From assembly GCA_001914405.1 (NCBI GenBank), contig MSDW01000001.1, positions 620,001 through 684,000 of the forward strand: a stretch of 64,000 bases of DNA. The letters run 5' to 3'. This DNA is from Candidatus Methanohalarchaeum thermophilum (GTDB lineage Archaea > Halobacteriota > Methanonatronarchaeia > Methanonatronarchaeales > Methanonatronarchaeaceae). This document shows, piece after piece, positions 17,285-29,399 of this stretch. Positions within the stretch are counted from its first letter, which is position 1; each line of letters starts with the position of its first letter. The translations under genes were made by a program, and so were the position numbers. The notes beneath the pieces are model-generated. The model had not been told where the DNA came from. It saw only the letters and a program-made list of their open reading frames with translations, and made no database searches.

Positions 17285-18662
17285 TATCTTCTGTGGTTGA
17301 GAAGACCTCTCTCCAAAATCTCTGATTTTGGTAGCGGGATGCATCAACCCTATAATACTTTTAAACCATAGATCCATGAATGGGTGTAAGGTGGGCTTAC
17401 AGTCGCTTTCATACAGATACGATGCCAATCCAGCAAAGGAAGATATGGAAGAACTGATGAAGCACTTCAAGATACACAAAGACATTTACAATAAGGCACT
17501 GGAAACATTAAACAAATCAGATGAGTGAATACCAAAAGTATAAGATGTATAATAGGTTACCAGAGTGGAAAAAGACATCAAACCCAGAGTTCCAAAATGT
17601 ATATTCAAAGACTGCTCAGCAAACCGTTGGAAGAATATACAATGCAATTAAAGGCCTAAACACAAAGAAGGGGAAGGGAGAGAAGGTTGGAAAGTTAAGG
17701 TACAAGAACTCGATTAATATCATTGAATATAATCAGTTGGGTTTAAAAGTAGATTAAGAAGAAAGGATACATGTACCTGTCAAAGGTAGGAGAAATACCT
17801 GTAAGCTTTCACAGGCCAATCCCTGAAGGTGCTGAAGTTAAAGGTGTAGTAGTAAAAAGATATAGTTGTGGTGGGTGGAGGATTATTCTCCAGTTGGAGA
17901 TAGAGAAACCTGACAAAAAAACCAATCACGGAGGATATCGACATTATGGGGATAGGCCTAAATGTGTCTAGCTTTCTAACCGATAGCAGGGGTAGAAGAA
18001 TAGAAGACCTGAGGACTATGTTGGCGAAGAAATATGAGAGAGTTAAGAAATAGCAGAAAAATTTATCTAGGAAAGAAAAAGGAAGCAACAACTGGAAGAG
18101 ACAAAAGAGGAGATTAACGAGAGCGTGCAAAAAACTGAGAGATACACGAAGAGATTTTTTGCATAAACTATCAAGAGCATATGTCGATAGATATGATGTA
18201 ATAGCAGTAGAGGATTTGGATAGTAAGAACTTATCGGAAGGGGAGAGTAGTGCCCTAAATAGATATATAGCTAATCATGCTTGGAATGAGTTTGTTTCTA
18301 TGCTTGCTTACAAAGCTTCACAAGCTGGTAAGCAAGTTATAGAGGTAGAAGCAAAAAACACCACAAAAAGTTGCTCAAACCCAAATTGTGATAATAAAGT
18401 AGATAAAGAATTAACAGATAGAACCCACAAATGTAAAGAATGTGGTTTAGAGATAGATCGAGATTTGAATGCAGCCATAAACATCCTAAATAAGGCTATA
18501 AGTTTGGTAGGGCAGGGACTGTCCGAAGTCAAAGCCCTCAGACACAATGACCTCTGCTGGAACCACTTCGATTCCAGTAAGTCATGTGGTTGAACAGGGA
18601 AGCTCCTTACACACCGAAGCGGAAGCGTAGGTATGGTAGGGGGTAGTTCACTTAGCGATTAC
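17285..18662 (+). mobile_element. IS605-type element with dead tnpB
   Basis: The left end (about 17290-17345) has TGTGGTTGAGAAGACCTC followed by an imperfect hairpin CCAAAATCTCTGATTTTGG. The right end (about 18601-18656) reads ACACCGAAGCGGAAGCG, then GTAGGTATGG and GGTAGTTCAC, the same tail as the intact element at 60.6 kb. It encodes only tnpB fragments and no tnpA. It has inserted just upstream of the mttB-like operon, about 75 bases from its promoter. Confidence 0.8.
17391..18593 (+). pseudogene. tnpB: tnpB (RNA-guided nuclease / IS605 OrfB), disrupted
   Basis: Pieces of one TnpB lie in order in different frames: LQSLSYRYDANPAKEDMEEL (17391-17528), EFQNVYSKTAQQTVGRIYNA (17521-17757), LSKVGEIPVSFHRP (17771-17971), the start of RuvC (DIGINMGIGLNVSSFLTD), and a C-terminal part (18159-18593) with VIAVEDLDSKN, the zinc finger CSNPNC...CKEC and DRDLNAAINIL. 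At least three frameshifts or stops separate them, so no active nuclease is made. The 3' end may still encode the guide-RNA scaffold that overlaps tnpB in this family. Confidence 0.85.
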
Positions 18663-18815
18663 TTGGTTTTCCTATGTGAGGTTGGTAGGTGAAGGTAAGA
18701 TACTAGGGTATAGGTTTTTTGTTTTCTTTGTGTTGGAGGAGTTGTCAATTTGTTTATTAGATTGGGCTACTAATATAGTTTTGAATTTATTTTAAGTGAA
18801 TTTTTTTGGGATATT

Positions 18816-20267
18816 ATGAGATTTGAGATAAAGAGAAAGGATTTTGGAGGAAGGATTGGTAGTTTAGAGCTTGGTGATTGGGAGATAGAAACTCCGACCA
18901 TTATGCCAGTGGTTAATCCTAATTTAGAGACTGTTTCGATAGAGGATATACGGGATGTGGGTGCAGATATTCTGATTACTAATTCTTATATAATCTATAA
19001 AAATGAAAAATTAAGGGAAAGGGTTTTGAAAGAGGGTTTACATGATTTTTTGGGTTTTGATGGTCCAATAATGACGGATTCAGGAGCATATCAACTGTCG
19101 GTCTATGGGGATGTAGAGGTAACTTCTCAAGAAATACTTAATTTTCAGGAGGAGATAGGATCGGATATTGGTGTTCCTTTGGATATACCAACTTCACCTG
19201 ATGCGACGAGGGATAAAGCTGAGAAGGATCTGGCTGAAACCATGGATCGACTTAGGTCGATAGGTGAGTTTGATGATCTTAATGTGGCAGGACCGGTTCA
19301 AGGAGCTTCTTATGGTGATCTGAGATCAAAAGCAGCGAATCAGGTTAGTGAAATTGGTTTTGATCTTTACTGCATTGGTGGGGTTGTTCCTATAATGGAG
19401 TCATATGATTTTGAGAAACTTGCTCAGGTTGTGATTCCTACTAAAAAGAATCTACCTGTTAACAAACCGATTCACTTGTTTGGAGCTGGTCATCCAATGA
19501 TTTTTTCTTTTGCTGTTGCACTGGGTTGTGATCTTTTTGATTCAGCTGCATATGCTCTATTTGCTAAGCGAGGTAAATATATAACGGTTAGAGGGACTTG
19601 GGATGTTGGAGAGATGGAGTATCTTCCTTGTTCTTGTCCGGTTTGTTCAAATGCTGGTGCAGAAGATCTGGTAGATGATAAAGAGAAACTAGCGAAACAT
19701 AATCTATATGTGACTTTTAGAGAGATTAATACTGTAAAGGAATCTATAAGAAGAGGAGAATTGTTTGAATTAGTTTCTGAGCGAAGCAGAGCTCATCCTT
19801 CTCTTTTATCTGGTTTAATGAAGGCATTGGATGAGGAAAATTGGTTTGAGAAGTTTGCTCCTGTCTCTAAAAAGAATGCATTTTTTTATTGTGGGGAAGA
19901 ATCTCTCAAGAGACCTGAACTTCTTCGTAATCTCAAAAAGATTGATTCATTTAATTTAACTGGTAAACGGTTGCTTATAGTTCCACACGATTTTAAAATC
20001 AATACAGATAGCAGTACTCAAATAATTAAAATTAAACCACCCTTTGTTTACTCTGAAGAACTATCTAATACCTATCCATTTGGTCAATCCCTAATTGCTA
20101 ACATAAACAAGGAAAAGAGGAAAAAATTTGCTAAAAGATTAATTAAGAAGATTATAGATAAATTTGGCCAAAATTTTGAAGAAATCTATAGTATAGGCAA
20201 CCAAATTGAATTAGGGCAAATTAAGGATCTATCACCTGATGAAGCTAGAAAAAGGTTCTCAATCTGA
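18816..20267 (+). CDS. tgtA: Archaeal tRNA-guanine(15) transglycosylase
   Basis: Replaces G15 of tRNA with preQ0, the first tRNA step of archaeosine formation. Signatures: TPTIMPVVNP, the catalytic region GFDGPIMTDSGAYQ (nucleophile Asp in TDSG), DIPTSPDATRDKAE, GPVQGASYGDLR, and the zinc site CSCPVCS. At 483 residues it lacks a clear full PUA domain at the end, so RNA binding may rest with a shorter C-terminal domain or with ArcS. It lies about 1.4 kb from arcS-raSEA, which complete the pathway, and is convergent with the radical SAM gene (4-base gap). Confidence 0.93.
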   Translation: MRFEIKRKDFGGRIGSLELGDWEIETPTIMPVVNPNLETVSIEDIRDVGADILITNSYIIYKNEKLRERVLKEGLHDFLGFDGPIMTDSGAYQLSVYGDVEVTSQEILNFQEEIGSDIGVPLDIPTSPDATRDKAEKDLAETMDRLRSIGEFDDLNVAGPVQGASYGDLRSKAANQVSEIGFDLYCIGGVVPIMESYDFEKLAQVVIPTKKNLPVNKPIHLFGAGHPMIFSFAVALGCDLFDSAAYALFAKRGKYITVRGTWDVGEMEYLPCSCPVCSNAGAEDLVDDKEKLAKHNLYVTFREINTVKESIRRGELFELVSERSRAHPSLLSGLMKALDEENWFEKFAPVSKKNAFFYCGEESLKRPELLRNLKKIDSFNLTGKRLLIVPHDFKINTDSSTQIIKIKPPFVYSEELSNTYPFGQSLIANINKEKRKKFAKRLIKKIIDKFGQNFEEIYSIGNQIELGQIKDLSPDEARKRFSI

Positions 20268-20271
20268 ATTA

Positions 20272-21303
20272 TCAACCTGAGTTAGGTTGATAAACGCAGT
20301 AGGGTTCTGGGCCAAGGTAATCTCCAGTAGCAGCGTAAGCTCTAGCTCTACATCCTCCGCATAACTTATCATACTCACAGTCTCCACATTTCCCTTTAAG
20401 CTTTGAAGGATCTCTTAGATCATTAAAAACCTTTGAGTTATTCCATATTTCTCTAAAGCTTTCTTTTCTCACATTTCCAGCTTCAACTGGAAGATAACCA
20501 CATGGATAAACTTCTCCTACTTTGGATATGAAACAGAAATATTTTCCGCCTAAACATCCTCCAGTTTTGGCATCTAGTCCTCCCTCGTGAAGTTCTCCTC
20601 CTTTCTGATCTAGAATCCTATAGTAGTGAGGAGCACAGGTCGCTTTGAAATCCATTTCGTATTCATTTCTTTTTTCAAAGAACCAATTTAGTACGTCTTC
20701 GTATTTCTGTGGAGAAAGTTCTTGTTCTTCTAGATCTTTTCCTCTACCTGTTGGAACTAGAAGAAAGATGTGCATTGCCTCTGCACCTAGTTTTTGGGAC
20801 AATTCAATTATATTTTCAACTTCAGAGACATTTTTTTTCGTTATCGTGGAATTAACTTGGAAGGGCATACCTTTTTCTCTCAGGGCATTTATTCCTTCTA
20901 AAGCTCTTTCAAAAGCTCCATCCATTCCTCTAAATTTGTCATGAGTATCAGGATTTGAACCATCCAAGCTTATACTAACTCTCTTAATTCCAGCTTGTTT
21001 TAAATCATCTATTATACCTTTATTTTCACCAAATAATGTTCCATTTGTTGCTAAAACCATTTTCAGTCCTTTTTTGTCTCCATATCTCGTGATTTCCAAC
21101 AAATCATCTCTAAGTAGAGGTTCTCCTCCAGTTAAAATTATAACATTTCCAATCTCTGATATCTCATCTATAACTTCCTTAATTTCTTTCGTAGATAATT
21201 CTTTACTTTCAGGTTCTTGGATAGAAGAACCTCTACAGTGCTTACATGTTAAATTACAGGCCTGAGTCAGTTCCCAAGCAACAAGTCTAGGTTTGAATCT
21301 CAT
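20272..21303 (-). CDS. Radical SAM / SPASM protein, AhbC/AhbD-like (siroheme-dependent heme synthesis)
   Basis: A 343-residue radical SAM enzyme. CNLTCKHC (residues 16-23) gives the CxxxCxxC cluster site. GGEPLLRDD is the SAM-binding stretch. The middle has [20 protein letters not shown] and [12 protein letters not shown]. The C-terminal SPASM domain has [17 protein letters not shown] and [19 protein letters not shown], giving further Fe-S ligands. These features match AhbC/AhbD, which convert didecarboxysiroheme to heme. Which of the two is not certain. It sits alone on the minus strand between tgtA and arcS. Confidence 0.65.
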   Translation of the reverse strand: MRFKPRLVAWELTQACNLTCKHCRGSSIQEPESKELSTKEIKEVIDEISEIGNVIILTGGEPLLRDDLLEITRYGDKKGLKMVLATNGTLFGENKGIIDDLKQAGIKRVSISLDGSNPDTHDKFRGMDGAFERALEGINALREKGMPFQVNSTITKKNVSEVENIIELSQKLGAEAMHIFLLVPTGRGKDLEEQELSPQKYEDVLNWFFEKRNEYEMDFKATCAPHYYRILDQKGGELHEGGLDAKTGGCLGGKYFCFISKVGEVYPCGYLPVEAGNVRKESFREIWNNSKVFNDLRDPSKLKGKCGDCEYDKLCGGCRARAYAATGDYLGPEPYCVYQPNSG

Positions 21304-21354
21304 ACATAAAACCTTACTTCTTCACTTTATTCAATTTTTGTTAATTTATTTTAA

Positions 21355-21680
21355 TGGTTGAGAGGACCTCTTTCCAAGATCTTTGATTTTGGTAGGAGGG
21401 ATGAGTCAACTCATAAGGCTTAAATGGCTTCGTGTATTGGGTTTTGGTTCGTGGGCAGGGGTTGTGGCCAAGGCTAAAGCCCGTGGACAGGTTGGGGGGT
21501 TCTGTCTGTCATGGTTGCTGGCTTGGACTAGGGATTTTCCTGAATAAAGGTTCTTGGATAACCTTGGCCCGGGATTGAGATGATTTGGCGGCGGTAAGAA
21601 GTGAAGCTCTCTGGATTCTGGAAGCTTCCTTTCCAAAACCTCTGATTTTGGTAGAGGAGGAAGTCACAGAAGACAGGTGC
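21355..21680 (+). mobile_element. Short non-autonomous IS605-type element (MITE-like)
   Basis: Two end hairpins are seen: TGGTTGAGAGGACCTC with CCAAGATCTTTGATTTTGG at 21357-21402, and CCAAAACCTCTGATTTTGG with GGAGGAAGTCAC at 21631-21668. The roughly 230-base interior is GC-rich and encodes no recognisable protein. It separates the radical SAM gene from arcS. The ends match those of the tnpB element at 17.3 kb, so it is probably a deletion derivative mobilised in trans. Confidence 0.65.
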
Positions 21681-21727
21681 AACACAATTTTTATTGATAT
21701 AGGATAAATCAAAAGTGGATTAATTTA

Positions 21728-23536
21728 ATGTCTTACTTTGAAGTATTAGAAAGAGATGGACCAGGTCGGATTGGAGAATTGAAGTGTGATCAAATAGAGC
21801 TTGAAACTCCCTGTTTAATTGACCAGGAAGCTAAGGTGAGGGATTTAGGTAGTTTATGGGGTTTTGATGAACGGGAGATATCTTCTGATAGTAGAGTAGA
21901 TTTCAATATATTACCAACAAAGAGTACTCCTCCTCATGTTAAAGAAGAAGTGTTTGATATTTTCTTAAAAGAAAGTATAGGGTATATTGATGAATTAAAG
22001 GAGGTTAAGGGCTTTAATATTCCTGCAATTAATGTAAACAAATCAACTTCGGCAAATAAAAGAGAATTAAACAAATTAAGGGATTTTAAAGCAGTTCTAA
22101 TTGAAAATGTGGATAATTTACTTTTGCCTCAGGAGTTAATTGAATCTCTGGTAGGGTTAAAGGAGAAATTATCTGAAGATACAGCTATATATATTCCTGG
22201 AGCGGCCACTCCTACTAATCTAGCTATTTTAGTTTATTTGGGGATAGATTTATTTGATACTTATAAGGCGAAGTATTATGCGACAAACGATAGGTATTTT
22301 ACTGATTCTGGTTCCATAAACTTGGGTGAATTGGATTATTTGCCATGTAATTGTGAAGTTTGTAGAGATAAGGATGTAAATCAGCTTTTATCTTTATCTA
22401 AAAGGAAAAGAATAGATAAGGTCTATAGACATAATTCTAATGCAATTAAGCGTGAAATAAATAGAATAAAAGAGTCTCTAAAAAAGAAAAGACTACGAGA
22501 ACTTGTGGAAGAAAGAATAAGACCTGATCCAGAGATTACATCACTTTTAAAGTATTTAGATTACAATAAACAAAGCTTTCTTGAGGCAAGAACTGCCGTA
22601 ACTAGGAAAAGTAATTTATATGCTAACACTGAGGACTCTTTGAATAGAGTTGAAATAAAAAGGTTCCGTGATAGGATTGTGAATAGATTATCAGGGAGTG
22701 AAAGTGATTACTTGGTCGTAACGCCATGTTCTGCTAGAAAACCATACAGCTTTTCAAAAACACATCAAATTATTGAAAAAGGAAGAAAGGGAAGAGGAGA
22801 TAAATTAATACTTACCTCACCTCTTGGAGTTGTCCCAAGCCAGTTAGACATAGTTTACCCAGCTCAACACTACGATATCCCTGTAATTGGTAAATGGACT
22901 GAAAATGAAAAGAAACTAATAGAAAAGACGCTTAGAAGATATTTGATCCAAAAGGACTATGAAAAGATCTTGATTCATGTAAAAGAACTACTGAGAGAGA
23001 TTACTGAAAGAGTCTCTAAAGAACTTGGATTAGATTATGTTTCTACATCAAAAGGGAGAGATCCCCGAGATCAGGAGTCAATAAAGAAGTTAAGAAGAGA
23101 ACTAAAGGATGTTCAGAAACGAATTAATCGCCCTAAGAAAATTTTTAGATCACTAATGGAATACCAATTAGGTTTAAAGGATCTAAATTATAAGAAAATT
23201 CAGGTAAAAGGAAGATATCCTAAATACCGTTTTTTTGATGATGAAAACCAAATAGCTACATTAACACATAGATATGGTTTTTTGGCATTTACTCTAGAAG
23301 GAGGTCGCAGGTACATACCTAAGATGTATAAAGTTAAAATAGAAAACTTTGTTCCACAAGGATCAGTTTTGGCTCCTGGAGTCATTGAAGCAGGAGATGA
23401 GATCAGGCCAAATGACGAGGTTTTATTTGAGGGAGAATCTGCAATTGGGGTCGGTAGAGCAGAAATGAGTTCCTTGGAAATGGAACGGTCTAACAGGGGA
23501 ATAGCCATTAAAGTTAGACATGTAGAGGAGAAATAA
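21728..23536 (+). CDS. arcS: Archaeosine synthase ArcS
   Basis: A TgtA paralogue that attaches lysine to preQ0 at position 15 of tRNA; RaSEA then completes archaeosine. The N-terminal TGT-like barrel (about 1-290) has degenerate catalytic residues but keeps a zinc site (PCNCEVC). A central domain carries the ArcS motif TPCSARKPYS. The C-terminus (about 525-600) is a PUA RNA-binding domain: MYKVKIENFVPQGSVLAPGV, then AIGVGRAEMSS. At 602 residues it is the usual size. The stop overlaps the ATG region of raSEA by one base, so the partners are translationally coupled. Confidence 0.93.
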   Translation: MSYFEVLERDGPGRIGELKCDQIELETPCLIDQEAKVRDLGSLWGFDEREISSDSRVDFNILPTKSTPPHVKEEVFDIFLKESIGYIDELKEVKGFNIPAINVNKSTSANKRELNKLRDFKAVLIENVDNLLLPQELIESLVGLKEKLSEDTAIYIPGAATPTNLAILVYLGIDLFDTYKAKYYATNDRYFTDSGSINLGELDYLPCNCEVCRDKDVNQLLSLSKRKRIDKVYRHNSNAIKREINRIKESLKKKRLRELVEERIRPDPEITSLLKYLDYNKQSFLEARTAVTRKSNLYANTEDSLNRVEIKRFRDRIVNRLSGSESDYLVVTPCSARKPYSFSKTHQIIEKGRKGRGDKLILTSPLGVVPSQLDIVYPAQHYDIPVIGKWTENEKKLIEKTLRRYLIQKDYEKILIHVKELLREITERVSKELGLDYVSTSKGRDPRDQESIKKLRRELKDVQKRINRPKKIFRSLMEYQLGLKDLNYKKIQVKGRYPKYRFFDDENQIATLTHRYGFLAFTLEGGRRYIPKMYKVKIENFVPQGSVLAPGVIEAGDEIRPNDEVLFEGESAIGVGRAEMSSLEMERSNRGIAIKVRHVEEK

Positions 23537-24594
23537 TGAGCTTAAATCAATGGGCAAAGGAAATAAGAAGAAATCAACTTAAAAAAGAAAAAGATAAACC
23601 AAAGGATAAGCCAGTTTATGTAAATAAATCTAAAATAAGGGAAAAAAACGAATTGATAAACTGTTTAACTGTTATACTTCGTACTAAAGGGTGTTCTTGG
23701 GCTAGGGAAAGCGGGTGCACAATGTGTGGTTACATATATGATTCAGCCAAGGAAGTGGAAGACAGAGACATATTTAACCAATTTAAAGAATCTATAAAAA
23801 AATATGGAACTAAAAAACCTTTTGTTTTAAAGATATTTACTTCAGGTTCTTTTTTAGATAAAAAAGAGATCTCAAAAAACCTAAGAGATAAAATAATAGA
23901 TTATATAAAAAGAGAACCAAAAATAAGAAAACTAATCATCGAAAGCAGGCCCGAATTCATAACTCAAAACAATTTGATGGACCTACTAAGTGAAATCAAT
24001 AAACTAGAGATCGCGATCGGTCTAGAAACTACAAATGATGAAATAAGAAAAGATTGCATAAACAAAAACTTTACTTACAATGATTTCTTGAAAGCTGCAG
24101 AACTAATTAAAGATCATAATATAAATCTAAAAACCTATCTATTGCTTAAACCACCATTTTTAACCGAAAAAACAGCAATTGAAGATATAAAATCTTCAAT
24201 AGATGACCTAAGGAAATTAAATGTTGATAAAATCTCGATTAATCCCTGCAATATACAAAAAGGAACAATCGTTGAATACCTATTTGAAAGAGACGAATAC
24301 AATCCTCCTTGGATATGGTCTCTGACCGACATACTCAAAGAATATGCTAGTTATGACTTTACACTAGTAAGTGAACCAGTAGCCGGTGGAAAAAAAAGAG
24401 GGATCCATAACTGTGGAAAATGCGACAACGAGGTATTGGAAAGAGTCAAGGACTTTTCCTTACATCAAGACCAAACAGTCTTTAATGAAACTGAATGTGA
24501 ATGTAAACTAACATGGAAAAACTATGTGGAAATTGAACGAAAGCTACATAACACCCCAAAAGACTTCAGAAGATCCACCCCGAAAAACAAATAA
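23536..24594 (+). CDS. raSEA: Radical SAM partner of ArcS (RaSEA)
   Basis: Radical SAM lyase that works with ArcS to turn lysine-modified preQ0 into archaeosine in tRNA. The Elp3-like core contains the cluster motif CSWARESGCTMCGY (about 55-68; CxxxxxxxCxxC spacing), a KIFTSGSFLD strand, RPEFI, IAIGLETTND and SEPVAGGKKRGIHNCGKCD near the end. It is 352 residues. Directly linked to arcS (23536 is shared), with tgtA 3 kb upstream, so the full tRNA part of the pathway is clustered. Confidence 0.92.
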   Translation: MSLNQWAKEIRRNQLKKEKDKPKDKPVYVNKSKIREKNELINCLTVILRTKGCSWARESGCTMCGYIYDSAKEVEDRDIFNQFKESIKKYGTKKPFVLKIFTSGSFLDKKEISKNLRDKIIDYIKREPKIRKLIIESRPEFITQNNLMDLLSEINKLEIAIGLETTNDEIRKDCINKNFTYNDFLKAAELIKDHNINLKTYLLLKPPFLTEKTAIEDIKSSIDDLRKLNVDKISINPCNIQKGTIVEYLFERDEYNPPWIWSLTDILKEYASYDFTLVSEPVAGGKKRGIHNCGKCDNEVLERVKDFSLHQDQTVFNETECECKLTWKNYVEIERKLHNTPKDFRRSTPKNK

Positions 24595-24636
24595 AAACTA
24601 ATAGATACCTTTAGACTGCAATTTTAGCGAAGCGAA

Positions 24637-24660
24637 ATCTCACATGTTTATGGGTGAGAT
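24637..24660 (+). terminator. Short perfect hairpin downstream of raSEA
   Basis: ATCTCAC (24637-24643) pairs perfectly with GTGAGAT (24654-24660) around a 10-base loop, about 45 bases after the raSEA stop. It could terminate or stabilise the arcS-raSEA transcript, or be a decayed IS end. The rest of 24595-24770 shows nothing else. Confidence 0.35.
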
Positions 24661-24771
24661 AAAGCTGATAAAAACAAAGAATTCAGTTAAAGAAAATTAA
24701 TCACTCATTAAAATTTAAATAACTTGGCAAAAACCAATAAAGTCCATTAACCTAATACCAACTTATTCATA

Positions 24772-26160
<1,389 letters not shown>

Positions 26161-26566
26161 TAACCTATTATCAACTTTCGTTTGATTACTATTAAGAGTT
26201 TTAATTGGTTCTATTTATGTGTTAAAGAATTAATAAGTACTTTAGAACTAATATAGCTGATATAGTAATATATTTCATAAAAAAATTAATTTAATGAATA
26301 TATTTTTAGTTAATTAGTGATTCAGAGGTTCTCTTCACTTTAGGAGGAGTTTTCACTGGACTGGAGAAAAAACCTAATATTGGTACCTAAATCTTAAGAG
26401 CTATTTGATGGCACTAGAAAAGACAACCTAAAATTAAATTTGAACTAACATGAAGCTTAAGTTGTTTTTAATATCTTTTATATAAAATAGATAAATTTGA
26501 AGGAGATTTATTTTAGATATTGTATCTAAGCCTGGTTTATCTTAAGGACTTTATGATTTTATTGAG
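26161..26566. other. AT-rich intergenic stretch, no gene seen
   Basis: About 400 bases between the GC-rich element and the gene on the minus strand ending at 26567. I see no reading frame with family features, no hairpin of the IS type and no tRNA. Short AT-rich tracts and a possible transcription end of the leftward gene are all that is visible. Confidence 0.5.
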
Positions 26567-27781
26567 TTAGGAGTTTTTTAGGACTTTTTCAGTTAGTTTA
26601 GGTAAGAAGATTCCCACATCTGAAACGATTCCCATTACTTGTTCTGTTCCCCTGTCTGTTAATTTTGTAACGGTGTCCGGGTTTATGTCCACGCAGATTG
26701 TTTTTACATGTGATGGTAGCAGGTTACCTGTTGCGATCGAATGCAGCATTGTGGCCATCATAACAACTAAATCGACATCTTGGATAGCCTCTCTCATTTT
26801 GTCTTGAGCTTTTACAGTGTCCGTTATAACTTCTGGTAATGGCCCATCATCCCTTATTGAACCAGCTAATACGTATTCTATGTCTTTTTTTTCGCATTGG
26901 TACATGATTCCTTTTTCTATTTTTCCCTGCTCTATTGCATTTTCTATTGAACTGGATCTCATTATCTCACTTATTGCGTAAAGGTGGTTTTTGTGTCCTT
27001 CAGCTTGGGGTTCACCGGTTTCTAGATTAACGCCTAGTGATGTTCCATATAAAGCGTTTTCTATATCGTGAACTGCAACTGCATTTCCTGCTAGTAGAAC
27101 ATCTGCAAATCCATTTTTTATTAGTGATGCCATATGTTTTGAGCCACCGGTATGTATTATTGCTGGACCTAGAACGAATGCTATTTTTCCTCCTGATTTC
27201 TTTGTCTTAATTATTTCGTTTGCAACTTGATCTATGATTGAATTTGATGGTTTTTCGGGGGAAACATGGCTGCTCATGAACTCGAAGACTGATTTTTCTC
27301 TTGGCCTCTCTGGAGGTACAACTCTAACTCCTTTTTCTCCAACAACGATCTTTTCTCCTTCTTTGACTTCTGAAATCGGTTTACATATTGCTTTGTTTTC
27401 ATCTATAATTATTGCGCAATCCATTTCGATTCTTTCGACTTCAACCCACTCGTTGTTGTATCTGATATAGGTTTGATGATTGGTTGTTGAATAGAAACCT
27501 CTTGGCAGGCTTTTGTCAGCAGGTGCTCTCTCGTATTCTACTTCTTCTATTTCAGGTAGGTTAGCTCCGTGTCTGTGTAATTCGCTAACAATATCATCGA
27601 CATGGCCTTGGTTTCTTCCTCTTATCTGTATTTTGGCGTAGCTTTCGTCTTCTTTTTCTTTACCTATCTCGAAATCTAGTACTTCGAAATCTCCATCCAT
27701 ATCCATTATTAGGTCGAATACTTTGGGTAAAACCCGGGAATCTATTATATGTCCCTCTAACTCGACTTCTCTTATTGACAT
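26567..27781 (-). CDS. Archaeal ornithine cyclodeaminase (TIGR00300 / LOR-SDH-like family)
   Basis: A 404-residue member of the archaeal family that converts ornithine to proline and ammonia using NAD. The N-terminal domain starts [20 protein letters not shown] and includes [12 protein letters not shown]. The C-terminal NAD-binding part has [67 protein letters not shown] and [17 protein letters not shown]. All are family hallmarks. The gene is the last of a leftward group with the TRAM protein upstream. Confidence 0.88.
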   Translation of the reverse strand: MSIREVELEGHIIDSRVLPKVFDLIMDMDGDFEVLDFEIGKEKEDESYAKIQIRGRNQGHVDDIVSELHRHGANLPEIEEVEYERAPADKSLPRGFYSTTNHQTYIRYNNEWVEVERIEMDCAIIIDENKAICKPISEVKEGEKIVVGEKGVRVVPPERPREKSVFEFMSSHVSPEKPSNSIIDQVANEIIKTKKSGGKIAFVLGPAIIHTGGSKHMASLIKNGFADVLLAGNAVAVHDIENALYGTSLGVNLETGEPQAEGHKNHLYAISEIMRSSSIENAIEQGKIEKGIMYQCEKKDIEYVLAGSIRDDGPLPEVITDTVKAQDKMREAIQDVDLVVMMATMLHSIATGNLLPSHVKTICVDINPDTVTKLTDRGTEQVMGIVSDVGIFLPKLTEKVLKNS

Positions 27782-27817
27782 TATACCAAAAAAAGAAAAA
27801 CTCGCAGGTCTTTTAAT

Positions 27818-28027
27818 TTAATCTACTATTTCTCCAACTCCAAAAGTATGCTTTACTGTCTTAATCTCTATAGTAACTTCGTCTCCTACATCTGCACCAG
27901 GAACAAAAACTACGAAGTTATCAACACGAGCTATGCCATCTCCTTCTTTACCTATATCTTCAATTTCTACATCATAAGTTTCCCCTGCTTCTATTGGAGT
28001 AGGAGGAGTATTTATATCTTCACTCAT
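27818..28027 (-). CDS. TRAM-domain protein
   Basis: A 69-residue stand-alone TRAM domain. Seen: AGETYDVEIEDIGKEGDGIA, VDNFVVFVPGADVGDEV and IKTVKHTFGVGEIV, the OB-like beta barrel of archaeal TRAM proteins. These act as RNA chaperones resembling bacterial cold-shock proteins. The acidic composition is closest in feel to haloarchaeal members. It lies 36 bases upstream of the ornithine cyclodeaminase gene on the same strand. Confidence 0.9.
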   Translation of the reverse strand: MSEDINTPPTPIEAGETYDVEIEDIGKEGDGIARVDNFVVFVPGADVGDEVTIEIKTVKHTFGVGEIVD

Positions 28028-28257
28028 ATTTAAAACACCTCACTTAAAGTTTCTTAATAGAGCAAAAAATTGCCCTTAATCTAAAAAATTTAATTGTCTG
28101 AGTAACACTTAAATTCTTTGATTTCTTTTGACATTTCGTTGAAATATATCCATTAATATACATTAGGACAAGATTAACAAAAATAGTCTAACTTAATTTA
28201 CTTTATTTTTCAATAAGTTTTATATTATATTATACTAGCTTTTATATTGTTTTTATT

Positions 28258-29148
28258 TCAATTTTTTTTAATCATAGTTCCTATACCTTCGTCTGTAAAG
28301 ATTTCTAGTAATATAGAATGGTTTTTTTCACCATTTATGATGTGAGCCTTCTTAACACCTTTATTAACTGCATTAATACAAGCCTTTACTTTGGGTATCA
28401 TTCCTCCTTCAACAGTTCCATCCCTGATAATGGACTTGCTTTCCTTGATACTTAATTCAGAAATAAGTGTACTCTTATCACTTGGGTCTTTTAAGACCCC
28501 ATCAACATTAGTAGCCATAATCAACTTACGGGCATTAAGTTCATGTGCTAATCGACCTGCAACACTATCTGCATTTACATTTAGAGATATACCTGTTTGA
28601 CCGATAGCTATAGGTGAGATTACTGGTATGTAAGACCTCTCAGTCATAATTTCGATCAATTCAGGATCTACATTTTCAATTTCTCCAACATAACCAAGGT
28701 CGATTTTTTTCTCTTCCCCTTCTATCTCAACCTTCTTTTTTCCCTTTTTCCTAGCTGTAAATAATTTCCCATCTTTACCAGAAAGTCCTATTGATTTAAC
28801 TCCTTCTTTTTCTATTTTTGAAACAATTTTCGTATTTATGTTTCCAATTAGAACCATTCTTGCTATTTCAATAGTTTTTTCATCGGTTATTCGAAGACCG
28901 TCAACGCTTTTTGGCTTAATCCCCATCTCATTCATAACTCTAGTAATCTCTGGGCCTCCTCCATGAACTATAACGGGTTTCATTCCTACATATTTGAGTA
29001 AAATAATATCCTTTATTATGTTCTTAATGGACTCTTCATCGATAACAATATGTCCTCCAAATTTTATAACAATTGTAGACCCATGAAACCTCTTTATATA
29101 AGGTAAAGCCTCAATTAAAATATTTTCTCTGTTCAAACCAGTATCCAT
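28258..29148 (-). CDS. argB: Acetylglutamate kinase
   Basis: Phosphorylates N-acetylglutamate in arginine synthesis. Signatures: VIKFGGHIV, VIVHGGGPEI, DGLRITD, SGKDGKLFTARKK, SPIAIGQTGISLNVNADSVAG, ATNVDGVLKD and the C-terminal GVKKAHIINGEKNHSILLEIFTDEGIGTMI split over about 260-290. I place the start at ATG 29148 because AGGAAGGA precedes it by five bases and MDTGLNRENI aligns with the family start. An ATG 28 codons upstream would add an unconserved tail. At 296 residues it is normal size. Confidence 0.93.
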   Translation of the reverse strand: MDTGLNRENILIEALPYIKRFHGSTIVIKFGGHIVIDEESIKNIIKDIILLKYVGMKPVIVHGGGPEITRVMNEMGIKPKSVDGLRITDEKTIEIARMVLIGNINTKIVSKIEKEGVKSIGLSGKDGKLFTARKKGKKKVEIEGEEKKIDLGYVGEIENVDPELIEIMTERSYIPVISPIAIGQTGISLNVNADSVAGRLAHELNARKLIMATNVDGVLKDPSDKSTLISELSIKESKSIIRDGTVEGGMIPKVKACINAVNKGVKKAHIINGEKNHSILLEIFTDEGIGTMIKKN

Positions 29149-29399
29149 TTTATCCTTCCTCTGAGAGCTAATACTCTTCCTTTCAGGAGCGGAGATAGAG
29201 CTTAATATATTTAAATGATTTGAGTAAAACATTAAAATTAACGGATTTTAAAAAAAGTCTAGGTCGGATTTTATCAATTGGATAAATAGATAATGAATTT
29301 TTTGGGCGTTTTAACCGAAATCAATCTTCTCAAATTGTTTTTATATTTTAAAATCAAAAACCAAAAGATAAATTACATTCTTACTGTTAATTTAACTTA

